Assembly (NCBI GenBank): GCA_938008165.1
Contig: CALLLP010000004.1
Span: 62,001-126,000 of the forward strand
Direction of reading: 5' to 3'
Length of the DNA: 64,000 nt
Origin: an uncultured Neomegalonema sp.
Lineage (GTDB): Bacteria > Pseudomonadota > Alphaproteobacteria > Rhodobacterales > Rhodobacteraceae
Below, one piece after another: positions 41,641-49,855 of this stretch. Below the pieces are notes generated by a model. That model was not told the origin of the DNA, did no database searches, and was given only the letters and a program-made list of their open reading frames with translations. The position numbers and the translations under genes are program-made. The stretch's first letter is position 1, and the number at the start of each line of letters is the position of its first letter.

Positions 41641-42116
41641 GACACGCGCCCGCCCCGACTTCCACGCCGCAGAATCAACAGGCAGGCATCGCCCCTCCCC
41701 GCACCGCGATTCTTGCAGAGGCGCGCCGCTGGATCGGCACCCCCTATCATCACCGCGCCAGTGTTTGCGGCGTTGGCACCGATTGTCTGGGGTTGATCCG
41801 GGGTATCTGGCGCGCGCTTTATGGCGACGAGCCTGAGCCGCTGCCCGACTACACCTCCGACTGGGCCGAGGCCACGGGCCGCGAAGACATGCTCGCTGCG
41901 GCCTTGCGCCATTTTCAACCGACCGGCACCCCCTGTCCCGGCGACATCTTGCTGTTTCGCTTGCGGGTCAAAGGCCCCGCCCGTCATGTCGGCATTCTGT
42001 CCGAAGGCGAGGGAAGACTGACCCTCATCCACGCCCTCTCCCCCCATTTCGTCACCGAAGCGCCATTGACGGATCACTGGCAAAGACGTGTTGCCGCCGC
42101 CTTCACCTTTCCCTGA
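41637..42116 (+). CDS. GTA NlpC/P60 family peptidoglycan peptidase (gp14)
   Basis: A 159-residue NlpC/P60 cysteine peptidase of the tail tip that cuts cell-wall peptides during DNA entry. Catalytic Cys50 is in GVGTDCLGLIRGIW, preceded by AEARRWIGTPYHHRAS. The His region is near PARHVGILSEGEGRLTLIHA, and the PGDILLF segment is typical. It overlaps gp13 by 4 bases (ATGA). Confidence 0.94.
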   Translation: MRHAPAPTSTPQNQQAGIAPPRTAILAEARRWIGTPYHHRASVCGVGTDCLGLIRGIWRALYGDEPEPLPDYTSDWAEATGREDMLAAALRHFQPTGTPCPGDILLFRLRVKGPARHVGILSEGEGRLTLIHALSPHFVTEAPLTDHWQRRVAAAFTFP

Positions 42117-42261
42117 CCGCCCCTACCGCCTGCGTGAACAGATCCGCTGAGTCCCGGTTCTGGGACCGCTCGAATTGCTGCTGCGATACCTGCCTCATGC
42201 CGCCAGTGATGCGGTTGTATTTTTTTGTTTATCTCCCCCAACCTGCACACCGGAGCCACCC

Positions 42262-45200
42262 ATGGCCACCCTTCTCCTCACCGCTGCCGGAGCTGCACTC
42301 GGCGGCGCGGCCCTGCCTGCGGGCGTCGGCTTTCTCGGCACAACCCTGTCTGGCGCGGCCATCGGGTCGGCGCTTGGCGGGGGTCTTGGCAATATCGTCG
42401 ATCAGCGCCTGTTCGGCCCCGGTGCCACCGTCCGCGAAGGTCCCCGCCTCAAGAATCTCGATGTCGTCACCTCTACCGAGGGTGCGCCCATCCCCCGCGT
42501 GTTCGGGCGTATGCGCCTTGGCGGTCAGGTTATCTGGGCCACCCGGTTTCGCGAGACGGTGACCGAGACCACCGCCAGCGCGGGCGGCAAGGGCGGCGGA
42601 GCCTCCGCAACCACCCGGCGCTACAGCTATTCCGTCTCGGTCGCGATTGCGCTCTGTGAAGGGCCGATTGCGGGCATTGGCCGCATCTGGGCCGATGGTC
42701 AGCCCATGGATCTCTCCGCTGTCCAGTACCGCGTGCATGATGGCCGCGAGGATCAACCCGCCGACCCCCTCATCGCGGCCCTGACATCCGATGCCCCGCG
42801 CTATGCAGGCACAGCCTATATCCTGTTCGAAGACCTGCCCCTCGAACCCTATGGCAACCGCGTTCCTCAGATCACGGTCGAGGTTCGCCGTCCCCCCGCT
42901 CCGCCCCCTGCCTATCGGGATGGGCCAGCCCTTCCCGCCTTGATCGAAGGCGTCGCCCTTTCTCCCGGTTCCGGTGAGTTTGCGCTGGCGACCGAGCCGG
43001 TCCGGCGCGTGTTGGGCGAGGGTGTCTACGCCTCCGAAAATCTCAACAACACCCGTGGCACCCCCGATTTTATCGCCGCGCTCGATCAGTTGCAGGAAAC
43101 CATCCCCGCCTGCCGCTCCGCCCTGCTCATCGTGTCATGGTTCGGCACCGACCTGCGTGCCTCCCATTGCCAGATTCTCCCCGGCACCGACCGGGTGGAA
43201 AAGCAGACCGACCCGCTCGTCTGGCGCGTCTCCGGCGAGACCCGTCCTACCGCCCATCCCATCGGCAGCGATGAAGACGGTAACGCGCTCTATGGCGGCA
43301 CCCCCGCCGATAGTTCGGTGTATCAGGCCATCCGCGAGATGAACGCGCGGGGGATCGAGGTGTGTCTCTATCCCTTCCTTCTGATGGACATCCCCCCCGG
43401 TGGCTCCCAGCCTGCCTATCCTTGGCGTGGCCGGATCGAAGCCGTCGATACCGCCGCCAGCAACGCTTTCTTCGGCGCGGCCCAGCCCGGCGATTTCGGT
43501 GCATGGTCCGGCGAGACGATCCCCTATACCGGCCCCGCGGATACCGGCCTGCGCCGGATGATCTTGCATTACGCCCATCTTTGCGCTGCGGCGGGTGGGG
43601 TCGAATCCTTCTGCATCGGATCGGAACTGCGCGGCCTGACCACCAGCCGCGATGGCCCGTCCTATCCCGCCGTCGACGCCCTGCGCATCCTCGCAAGGGA
43701 CGTCAAGGCCATCCTGCCCGCTTCGAAGATCAGCTATGCGGCGGATTGGTCCGAATACGCCAATCATCGCCCTGCCGATGGGTCTGTGACCTTCCATCTC
43801 GATCCCCTCTGGGCCGATCCCGCCATCGATTTCATCGGCATCGATAATTATCTCCCCCTCGCTGATTGGCGACCGGGCCGCGATCATCTCGATGCGACTG
43901 TGGGCGAAAGCGAATACGACATCGCCTATCTGGATGCGAATGTAGAGGGCGGTGAATGGGCCGATTGGTTCTACGCCACCCCCGCCGACCGTGCCGCTCA
44001 GATCCGCACCCCCATCACTGATGGCGCGCATAACGAGCCGTGGATCTATGGCGTCAAGGCCCTGCGCGATTGGTGGTCAACGCCCCACCATGACCGCCCC
44101 GGCGGTATTCGATCCACGACCCCGACCGCATGGGTGCCCGGCTCCAAACCCGTCCGCTTTACCGAGACTGGCTGCCCCGCCGTTGATCTGGGCGCGAACC
44201 AGCCCAATGTCTTCTACGATCCCAAATCCAGCGAATCCGCCTTCCCCTATCACTCACGCGGGGTTCGCGACGATGCCATGCAACGCCGTTATCTTCAGGT
44301 TTTGCTTGATCACTGGAAAGACGACCCCATCGTCGAGCGCAGCTATGTCTGGACTTGGGATACCCGCCCCTACCCGGATTATCCCCTGCGCCGCAGCGTC
44401 TGGACGGATGGCCCCTCATGGGAGAAAGGTCATTGGATCACGGGTCGCCTCGATTCCGCTCCCCTTGCCGAACTTGTCGCCGAGATTTGCGCGATGGCAG
44501 GCGAGACACGGATCGATGTCAGTCGCCTTCACGCCCTCGTCGATGGCTACACCCTCGATCGGACCATCAGCGCCCGTGATGCCCTCGCGCCCCTGATGCT
44601 TGTCTTTGGGTTCGATGCCATCGAGTCCGACGGTCTCATCCGCTTCATTCCCCGTGGGGATAGCCCCGTTGTCACCCTGTCCGAGAACGATTTGGTTGCC
44701 GGGGATCGGGACGAGCCATTTAGCCTGACTCGCGCGCAGGAAACCGACTTGCCCACCGCCGTTCGTCTTGGCCATATCCGGGCCGATGCCGAATACCGGC
44801 GGGGCGCGGCGGAGGCGACGCATCATCCCGGCCTGACCACCCGTATCGAGCAATCTGATCAGGCCATCGCGCTTTCGGGCGGCAAGGCGCGCGCCGCTGC
44901 CCGTCGCTGGCTTGCCGAGGCCCGCATTGCCCGCGATTCCGCCGCCTTCGCGCTCCCCCCTTCCCGCCTTGCGCTGGAGCCGGGTGACACCATTGCCCTT
45001 GCCATCGGAGGGCGCACGCTTCCCCACCGCATTGCACGGCTTGAGGAAGCCGAAACCCGCCGGATCGAGGCGACCCGCGTTGCCCCCGACCTCTACGCTC
45101 CCGTGGATGATTCTGACGATGCGGGCGAGCCATCGGCGCTGCCCCTTGCGGCCCCGGCATTGCTCGAACTTCTCGACATCCCGCTCTTGCGCGGCACCGA

Positions 45201-46047
45201 GGATGCCTCCTCGCCCCTCGCCGCCGCCTCAGCGAGTCCTTGGACGCCGACGACCCTGTACACGTCCCCGACCGAGGCCGGTTTCGCCCCGTCCCTCACC
45301 CTCGATGCCCCGGCAACGCTGGGCCGCCTCACGACATCCCTTGCCCCCTGCGCCCCGTTTCGCTGGAGTGCCATCAGTGTCGATATCAGCCTGTCAAGCG
45401 GCGCGCTCCTCTCCGCCGATCGCCTCGCCGTTCTGGCTGGAGCGAACACCGCCGCCCTGCAAACGCCCTCTGGCGCGTGGGAGATCGTTCAGTTCCGCAG
45501 CGCGACCCTTATCGCCGCGCGCACCTATCGCCTGACCGGCTTTCTGCGCGGTCAGGCGGGTACGGAACCCCTGATCGAGACGCTGCCGCCGGGCACCCGT
45601 TTCGTGTTGATCGATAATGCCCTCAAGCGCTTGCCCCTTGGCCCCGATGACATCGCCCGCGAGATCCATCTCCGCTACGGTCCCGCCACTCAGCCCTTCG
45701 ATGCAGAAAGCTACCGCGCGACCCTCTTTACCCCTGAGGGCACCGGCCATCGTCCCTACGCCCCCGCCCATCTGCGCGGGTCGGATCAAGCGGGCGTGGT
45801 GCATGTATCGTGGATACGTCGCACACGGATGGGCGGCGATAACTGGCAGGTCGAGCCTCCCTTGGGTGAGGAAACCGAGCGCTACCGCATCACCATCTCG
45901 GCAAATAACGGCCCCGTCCATGAAGCGCAAACGAGCACCCCTGCCTATTCATGGCCCCGTACCGCGCCATTGCCGTTGACCGTGACCGTCGCTCAGGTTT
46001 CCGCGATTACCGGCCCCGGTCATCCCGCCCAGATCATCCTCGCTTAA
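42262..46047 (+). CDS. GTA host-specificity / megatron protein (gp15)
   Basis: About 1261 residues, the largest GTA protein, at the tail tip. In order: an N-terminal Ala/Gly hydrophobic stretch; a tail-hub-like domain (GAPIPRVFGRMRLGGQVIWATRF, RRYSYSVSVAIALCEGPIAGIGRIWADG); the GTA TIM-barrel domain (about residues 400-750, with FCIGSELRGLTTSRDG, YAADWSEY, HNEPWIYGVKALRDWW, RFTETGCPAVDLGANQPNVF); then the phage tail III domain (about 800 onward, VVTLSENDLVAGDRDEPFSLTRAQETDLP); and a C-terminal receptor-binding part. ATG 42262 fits the family start. The stop overlaps the stop of the opposing gene by 4 bases. Confidence 0.95.
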   Translation: MATLLLTAAGAALGGAALPAGVGFLGTTLSGAAIGSALGGGLGNIVDQRLFGPGATVREGPRLKNLDVVTSTEGAPIPRVFGRMRLGGQVIWATRFRETVTETTASAGGKGGGASATTRRYSYSVSVAIALCEGPIAGIGRIWADGQPMDLSAVQYRVHDGREDQPADPLIAALTSDAPRYAGTAYILFEDLPLEPYGNRVPQITVEVRRPPAPPPAYRDGPALPALIEGVALSPGSGEFALATEPVRRVLGEGVYASENLNNTRGTPDFIAALDQLQETIPACRSALLIVSWFGTDLRASHCQILPGTDRVEKQTDPLVWRVSGETRPTAHPIGSDEDGNALYGGTPADSSVYQAIREMNARGIEVCLYPFLLMDIPPGGSQPAYPWRGRIEAVDTAASNAFFGAAQPGDFGAWSGETIPYTGPADTGLRRMILHYAHLCAAAGGVESFCIGSELRGLTTSRDGPSYPAVDALRILARDVKAILPASKISYAADWSEYANHRPADGSVTFHLDPLWADPAIDFIGIDNYLPLADWRPGRDHLDATVGESEYDIAYLDANVEGGEWADWFYATPADRAAQIRTPITDGAHNEPWIYGVKALRDWWSTPHHDRPGGIRSTTPTAWVPGSKPVRFTETGCPAVDLGANQPNVFYDPKSSESAFPYHSRGVRDDAMQRRYLQVLLDHWKDDPIVERSYVWTWDTRPYPDYPLRRSVWTDGPSWEKGHWITGRLDSAPLAELVAEICAMAGETRIDVSRLHALVDGYTLDRTISARDALAPLMLVFGFDAIESDGLIRFIPRGDSPVVTLSENDLVAGDRDEPFSLTRAQETDLPTAVRLGHIRADAEYRRGAAEATHHPGLTTRIEQSDQAIALSGGKARAAARRWLAEARIARDSAAFALPPSRLALEPGDTIALAIGGRTLPHRIARLEEAETRRIEATRVAPDLYAPVDDSDDAGEPSALPLAAPALLELLDIPLLRGTEDASSPLAAASASPWTPTTLYTSPTEAGFAPSLTLDAPATLGRLTTSLAPCAPFRWSAISVDISLSSGALLSADRLAVLAGANTAALQTPSGAWEIVQFRSATLIAARTYRLTGFLRGQAGTEPLIETLPPGTRFVLIDNALKRLPLGPDDIAREIHLRYGPATQPFDAESYRATLFTPEGTGHRPYAPAHLRGSDQAGVVHVSWIRRTRMGGDNWQVEPPLGEETERYRITISANNGPVHEAQTSTPAYSWPRTAPLPLTVTVAQVSAITGPGHPAQIILA

Positions 46048-47153
46048 CCATTTGCTGTAACCGGCGCGACTTCCTCGTCCTTCCCGCGCAGCAGACTTGG
46101 CACCAGCCGTTCCGAGAATCCGGCCAGAAAGCTCCAGAAAAACAGGAGCGCGAGGTTCCGGTTCGGCACTTTGGGCGAGGCTTTGCTCTCGTTCACCGCG
46201 CCTTCGACCGTGGTGACATCCAGCACCTTGCCCGCCTCGTCCTTCGTCACGACCACGAGATCGGTATAGGAGATATCCTTCAGCGTGGGGGTCAATTGTC
46301 CGCTCAACAGGTTTGTCTCGAAAAAGAAATACAGCGCCGCCGCCGCCGCACTGCCAAACGCCAATCGGATCAGCAATAGCGGCCAATCCAGCGAGCGCCG
46401 GATTTCCGAATAGGTCGATTTCTGGAGCGCGTTTTGCGAGCGCGCCAGCATGAAAAAGCTGGCCCCGAATGCCCCGGAAATCACGGCAAAATCCAGCCCG
46501 CTAAACCGCGAAGGCCGGGTAAAGGGCGGATAAAACGTCAGAAATACCGCCGCCGTCACCCCGCAGATCAGCATCAGAAATCCCGTGCGCGATACGAAGG
46601 CGACCGCGACCTTGCGCTTTGCATAGGCTTCGGCCCGTGCCCATTGCATATCCGCCACCAGTTTCGACAGTGCCAGTTTCTTCTTTAATGGATCGGTTTC
46701 CGTTTTTGCCTGTTCATAGACCGCAAATTCCGGCAAATCCATCGACCGCGCCTGTTCTAGATTGCGCGAGTAATCATATTCGATTTCTTGAGCGTCAACT
46801 TCCGTGAAATGCTCGATTAAGGTGCGCTCCAGCGCATAGGCTTTGTCCCAGTCGGCATGGTGCATCGGCGCATCCGATTCCTTGCGAAGCGCGGCGATCA
46901 GGGCTTCTTCTTCCGAAAAAATGTCGGGATGACGCAGTTTGAGCCGGTCGATCCGCCATTTCAGATCCTGAAGAAACTGCTGGAACCGCGCGATCTTCCC
47001 CTTGCTGATTTCTCCACTCGATTTGTTGAGCGTGTAGAAAAGCGCATAGATCAAGATAAGGCTCAGCACGCCCCCAAGAACCAGCGTCGAGGCCGGTACA
47101 CCCTCCAAAACCTCGTAAATAAAGCGTGTTACCGCACTCCCTTCCTTTTCCAT
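46044..47153 (-). CDS. multi-span membrane protein of unknown function
   Basis: About 369 residues from ATG 47153; an upstream in-frame ATG at 47201 would add a hydrophobic extension. An N-terminal helix (STLVLGGVLSLILIYALFYTL) is followed by a charged helical domain of about 150 residues (QFLQDLKWRIDRLKLRHPDIF, YDYSRNLEQARSMDLPEF), then four hydrophobic segments (FLMLICGVTAAVFLTF, FAVISGAFGASFFML, LLLIRLAFGSAAAAALYFFF, LALLFFWSFLAGFSERLVPSLL). The last stretch with GFSERLVP recurs in unnamed membrane proteins. It converges on the last GTA gene and is divergent from the lysis-like cassette. No role can be assigned. Confidence 0.7.
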   Translation of the reverse strand: MEKEGSAVTRFIYEVLEGVPASTLVLGGVLSLILIYALFYTLNKSSGEISKGKIARFQQFLQDLKWRIDRLKLRHPDIFSEEEALIAALRKESDAPMHHADWDKAYALERTLIEHFTEVDAQEIEYDYSRNLEQARSMDLPEFAVYEQAKTETDPLKKKLALSKLVADMQWARAEAYAKRKVAVAFVSRTGFLMLICGVTAAVFLTFYPPFTRPSRFSGLDFAVISGAFGASFFMLARSQNALQKSTYSEIRRSLDWPLLLIRLAFGSAAAAALYFFFETNLLSGQLTPTLKDISYTDLVVVTKDEAGKVLDVTTVEGAVNESKASPKVPNRNLALLFFWSFLAGFSERLVPSLLRGKDEEVAPVTANG

Positions 47154-47338
47154 CGGTTTTCTACTCCCCACTGCACATGCAATCAAAAACAGAGTCAACA
47201 TACCTAAATTTCGCTCAATACACGAATAAATATTTGCTTCCTTTATTTGAGCGGCATGGTGCGAATTCTGCGTCGGAAATCCGAATTAATTGATGTGTTT
47301 GCCGTCTTCCCCAGTCACAGCATTTGCGAAATGATCCC

Positions 47339-48073
47339 ATGACGACCCCAGCAATTCTACGCGCCAACAATCCTTGTGCTCTGCGCCCCTTGTCGCGGGG
47401 GCGGTGGAAAGGGCAGCGCGGCACGATCCGCACGCCGGGCGGTCTCTATTGCGCGTTCTCCGATCCTGTCTGGGGGGTGCGCGCGGGGTTGAGAAATCTC
47501 GATACATATCGCCGCCGTCATAGGCTCGAAACCCCGGCCCAGATCATCGCCCGCTGGGCACCGGCGGCAGATCGCAATCCCGAAACCGCCTATGCCCGGT
47601 TCATTGCCCGGCGCGTGGGTGTGGGGGTTCACGGCCTCATTCCCCATGATTACGAGCATACCCGCCGCCTCGCCGCCGCCATCATTCGGTTCGAGACGGG
47701 CAGCGATGCCATCGGTCCCGAAACCATCGCCCAGGCCATGGCCCTGATGGCGGTTGAGGAAGAACAGGCAGGCCGCGATCCCGCTCCCTATCTCGCCGAT
47801 CCCGCCCCGCTGAAACCCTTGGTTCGCTCCAAGGAAATCGCATTGGGCGGCGGGGCGGCGACGGTCGGCATCGGCGGAACCCTAACCACGACGCCCGACA
47901 TCCTCGCTACCGCCCGCGAGGCAGCCACCACTGCCCGCGATACTGCGACCGAATTACCGGCCCTTGCCACGCTTGCCGATCATGCCTGTATCGCCAGTTT
48001 CGTGATGTTGGCCCTGTTCGGCCTTGCCATTGTCGTCAACCGATTGGCCGCCCGGTTCCGCGCCCGGCGTTGA
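47339..48073 (+). CDS. P5-like putative cell-wall-acting protein with C-terminal membrane region
   Basis: About 244 residues. The first 140 residues match a phage-associated family usually annotated as structural protein P5: RANNPCALRPLSRGRWKGQRG, YCAFSDPVWGVRAGLRNLDTYR, PAQIIARWAPAADRNPETAYARF and RLAAAIIRFETGS. Members are thought to act on peptidoglycan. The C-terminal 70 residues contain a Gly-rich hydrophobic stretch (IALGGGAATVGIGGTLTT) and a membrane helix (IASFVMLALFGLAIVV) with a basic tail, an arrangement seen in some alphaproteobacterial phage endolysins. ATG 47339 is the chosen start. First gene of the lysis-like cassette. Confidence 0.65.
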   Translation: MTTPAILRANNPCALRPLSRGRWKGQRGTIRTPGGLYCAFSDPVWGVRAGLRNLDTYRRRHRLETPAQIIARWAPAADRNPETAYARFIARRVGVGVHGLIPHDYEHTRRLAAAIIRFETGSDAIGPETIAQAMALMAVEEEQAGRDPAPYLADPAPLKPLVRSKEIALGGGAATVGIGGTLTTTPDILATAREAATTARDTATELPALATLADHACIASFVMLALFGLAIVVNRLAARFRARR

Positions 48074-48117
48074 CCGGGCCGCGATCATACAGTCTCCCCG
48101 CAACGAAAGATCATCCG

Positions 48118-48306
48118 ATGCCCCCCACCTCGACGCTCCGTACGCCGATTACGCCTTCGCTCGTCCTATACCGCAAGATTACGCCCCATGCCGTGATCGT
48201 CGAGCTTCACGACGATACCGGAAAGACCCTCTATGCAGAGGAAATCGCGACCCGTACCGCCACGGTCGAGCCATCCGATCCAGAACAGGCCGAGCCGATC
48301 CTGTGA
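48118..48306 (+). CDS. 62-residue hypothetical protein in the lysis-like cassette
   Basis: A short soluble protein (starts MPPTSTLRTPITPSLVLYRK; contains AVIVELHDDTGKTLYAEEIA). No membrane helix, signal or known motif. The end overlaps the GTG start of the i-spanin-like gene by 4 bases. Some phage cassettes carry small regulators or a tail-fibre-like module in this place, but nothing in the sequence decides. Confidence 0.5.
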   Translation: MPPTSTLRTPITPSLVLYRKITPHAVIVELHDDTGKTLYAEEIATRTATVEPSDPEQAEPIL

Positions 48307-48599
48307 CCGCCTCTGTGCTCGCCCTCATTGCCACGGCACCCCGCTGGTTGCTGATCGCCGCCGCCGCCGCCCTGTCATTGACCAGCCACGGCGCGGCCTA
48401 TCACCTTGGGGCCGCGCGGGAGTTTCGCGCGGGTTTCGTCGCGGGTCAGCAGGCCGCTACCGCCCATCACCGTGCCGCCAGCGATCACCGTACGGCACGC
48501 CAGATTGAAGACCGACTGAATGCTGAAACTGCTCCTTCCGCTCCTCGCCACCCTGACGGCTTGCACTGCGGTCCCTCCACCCGTGACTGCCCCCGGTGA
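48303..48599 (+). CDS. i-spanin (Rz)-like inner-membrane protein
   Basis: 98 residues from a GTG start at 48303 that overlaps the previous stop. One N-terminal membrane helix (WLLIAAAAALSLTSHGAAYH) is followed by a periplasmic helical stretch (EFRAGFVAGQQAATAHHRAASDH, RTARQIEDRLNAE), as in Rz-type spanins, though shorter than lambda Rz. A lipoprotein gene starts inside it in a different frame (48520), the hallmark of nested Rz/Rz1 pairs. Function is inferred from this architecture. Confidence 0.55.
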   Translation: MTASVLALIATAPRWLLIAAAAALSLTSHGAAYHLGAAREFRAGFVAGQQAATAHHRAASDHRTARQIEDRLNAETAPSAPRHPDGLHCGPSTRDCPR

Positions 48600-48750
48600 G
48601 TGCATCGCCTGCGCCGCGCTTCCTGTCCCGTCTTCTTCGATAGAGGACACGGCGGAGACCCGCGCTGTTGTGGATGTGATCTTCATCGTCTGGGCCTGCA
48701 CCTGCGCGCCGTTGCTGGCCGCCGAAAAAGGATTTCCATGCGCTTCCTGA
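48520..48750 (+). CDS. o-spanin (Rz1)-like lipoprotein nested in the preceding gene
   Basis: 76 residues with a lipoprotein signal: MLKLLLPLLATLTAC, lipobox LTAC with Cys15 as lipidation site. The mature start is Pro-rich (TAVPPPVTAPGE), as in Rz1 proteins. Its first 80 bases overlap the i-spanin-like gene in another frame, and its end overlaps the protease start. The C-terminus is more hydrophobic (VVDVIFIVWACTCAPLLAA) than usual for Rz1, so the call is tentative. Confidence 0.5.
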   Translation: MLKLLLPLLATLTACTAVPPPVTAPGECIACAALPVPSSSIEDTAETRAVVDVIFIVWACTCAPLLAAEKGFPCAS

Positions 48751-49409
48751 TTCCGACTGTTTTCACATCCGCCGCCCTTGCTGCGGTTTTTACCCTCTGG
48801 CCCGCCAAGGCCCCCGCCATCCCCGAACCCTGCACCGAGCGCGTGTTCCTCGAAGGGGAGGGCGTGTTTTCTTGGGGGAGTATCACCCGATGGCGAAAGG
48901 GGTATCTGACCGCCTACCATGTCATCGCCGATGGCGATGTCCGTTCTGGTCCATCTGTCACCAGCATTGGGTCGCTTGAGGCGACCGATTTCGCCTTTCT
49001 CACCGGGTCCGATCCCAAAACCGACCCTTCTTCCGTCCCCTTCCCCGATGGCCCGGTTCTGCTCGAAGGCTTTCCGGCCCGCGCCACCGCCCGCGAGCGG
49101 GTGACGGGTGAGGTCTACGCTCCGGATACGGTCCCGCCGGGGGTCTGGATCATCCTCGACCACCCGGAGCCGCTCGTTGGCGGTTTTTCGGGCGGATGCG
49201 TTCGCGATGCGCAGGGCAGGGTGGTTGCCGTGATCATGGGGGCCTCGACCATGCGTCTGGATGGAAAACCGCGCCATTTCGCGCGCGTCATCCCCATTCG
49301 CTCGGCGCTCAGCGAAATTCAGGGCATTCCCCCGATTGCACGTTCCGCCCTCATCGGCAAACCGCTCCCCCCGGCCACCCGTTGGCCCGATACACGGACA
49401 TCACGATGA
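48738..49409 (+). CDS. exported trypsin-like serine protease
   Basis: About 223 residues with a signal peptide (MRFLIPTVFTSAALAAVFTL, then WPAKAPA). The chymotrypsin-like catalytic triad can be placed: His in LTAYHVIAD (about residue 60), Asp in EATDFAFL (about residue 80), Ser in GGFSGGCVRD (about residue 153, GxSGG-like). The AAAAGGA ribosome site is before ATG 48738. It overlaps both neighbours (12 bases with the lipoprotein, 4 bases with the holin-like gene), so it belongs to the cassette. A protease is not a usual lysis gene; its target is unknown. Confidence 0.75.
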   Translation: MRFLIPTVFTSAALAAVFTLWPAKAPAIPEPCTERVFLEGEGVFSWGSITRWRKGYLTAYHVIADGDVRSGPSVTSIGSLEATDFAFLTGSDPKTDPSSVPFPDGPVLLEGFPARATARERVTGEVYAPDTVPPGVWIILDHPEPLVGGFSGGCVRDAQGRVVAVIMGASTMRLDGKPRHFARVIPIRSALSEIQGIPPIARSALIGKPLPPATRWPDTRTSR

Positions 49410-49597
49410 CTCTGCCTGAAAAGGACATCATTGCCGAGATGCGCGTCGATCTCGCCACGCTCAGCCGCGACATGGCCCATGTCCAGCGTGAGCTATCCGA
49501 GATCCGGGCTGTCTTTTCGCGGCTTGTCTGGTTTCTCGTCATCGGCCTGATCGGGGCCGTCCTGCGCGCTACGCTTGAAGGGGGGTTCGGGGGATAG
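49406..49597 (+). CDS. XhlA-like holin candidate
   Basis: 63 residues: an amphipathic coiled-coil N-terminus (EMRVDLATLSRDMAHVQREL, SEIRAVFSRL) followed by one membrane helix (VWFLVIGLIGAVLRATL) near the C-terminus. This is the topology of the XhlA/BhlA haemolysin-holin family, which assists membrane permeabilisation. The start overlaps the protease stop (ATGA). Last gene of the cassette. Confidence 0.6.
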   Translation: MTLPEKDIIAEMRVDLATLSRDMAHVQRELSEIRAVFSRLVWFLVIGLIGAVLRATLEGGFGG

Positions 49598-49855
49598 GGC
49601 GTCTCCCGCGCCCTGCGCACAGAGCGCCGCGACATGGCTTGTTAAGCCATTATCTGCCGTTGCAGTGCAGCCGATCCACGCTTTATTGATCCGGCTTTAC
49701 GATCCGCCGGTTCTGTGCGGTGGTGATGGCCAGCCCCTCGCGTATCGCAGGCAAGGCCGCTCGCCACCTGTCAACTTTGCCCGCATCCATTGACCCGCTC
49801 CTTGCAAAACATCATGATCCGTTCCAAATCGCGTGTTGCGAAAGGGAGACGGCCC

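Larger units (their letters stand above)
21313..46047 (+). mobile_element. RcGTA-type gene transfer agent structural cluster, interrupted by host-type cargo genes
   Basis: Fifteen or more GTA genes are present in canonical order on the plus strand: TerS, TerL, portal, prohead protease, capsid, gp6, gp7, gp8, gp9, gp10, gp10.1, gp11, gp12, gp13, gp14, gp15. From gp9 (38537) to gp15 (46047) the order is compact as in Rhodobacter capsulatus. Before that, four blocks of unrelated genes are inserted: 23.2-25.0 kb (TerL/portal), 26.2-30.2 kb (portal/protease), 30.8-34.8 kb (protease/capsid) and 37.7-38.5 kb (gp8/gp9). Six inserted genes point the other way. All GTA reading frames look intact. No integrase, attachment site or replication gene was seen, as expected for a GTA rather than a prophage. 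Confidence 0.88.
47339..49597 (+). other. six-gene lysis-like cassette adjacent to the GTA cluster
   Basis: Six plus-strand genes follow each other with 45 bases or less between them, mostly overlapping: a P5-like putative muralytic protein with membrane tail, a 62-residue protein, an i-spanin-like protein, a nested lipoprotein resembling an o-spanin, a trypsin-like exported protease, and an XhlA-like holin candidate. The nested spanin arrangement and the holin-like topology are typical of phage lysis loci. Assignment as a lysis module rests on architecture; no single gene is conclusive. Confidence 0.55.

Noticed and set aside
42200-42228. Possible terminator between gp14 and gp15 (short stem followed by seven Ts)
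   Set aside because: The stem is only 4-5 bp with a 7-base loop and a 5-base gap to the T-run, too weak to call a terminator.
21313-46047. Complete temperate prophage
   Set aside because: No integrase, repressor, replication genes or attachment repeats were seen. Gene content and order match RcGTA.
49633-49649. Inverted repeat ATGGCTT/AAGCCAT before cysE considered as terminator of the lysis-like cassette
   Set aside because: 7-bp stem, 3-base loop and no T-run, so there is insufficient support.
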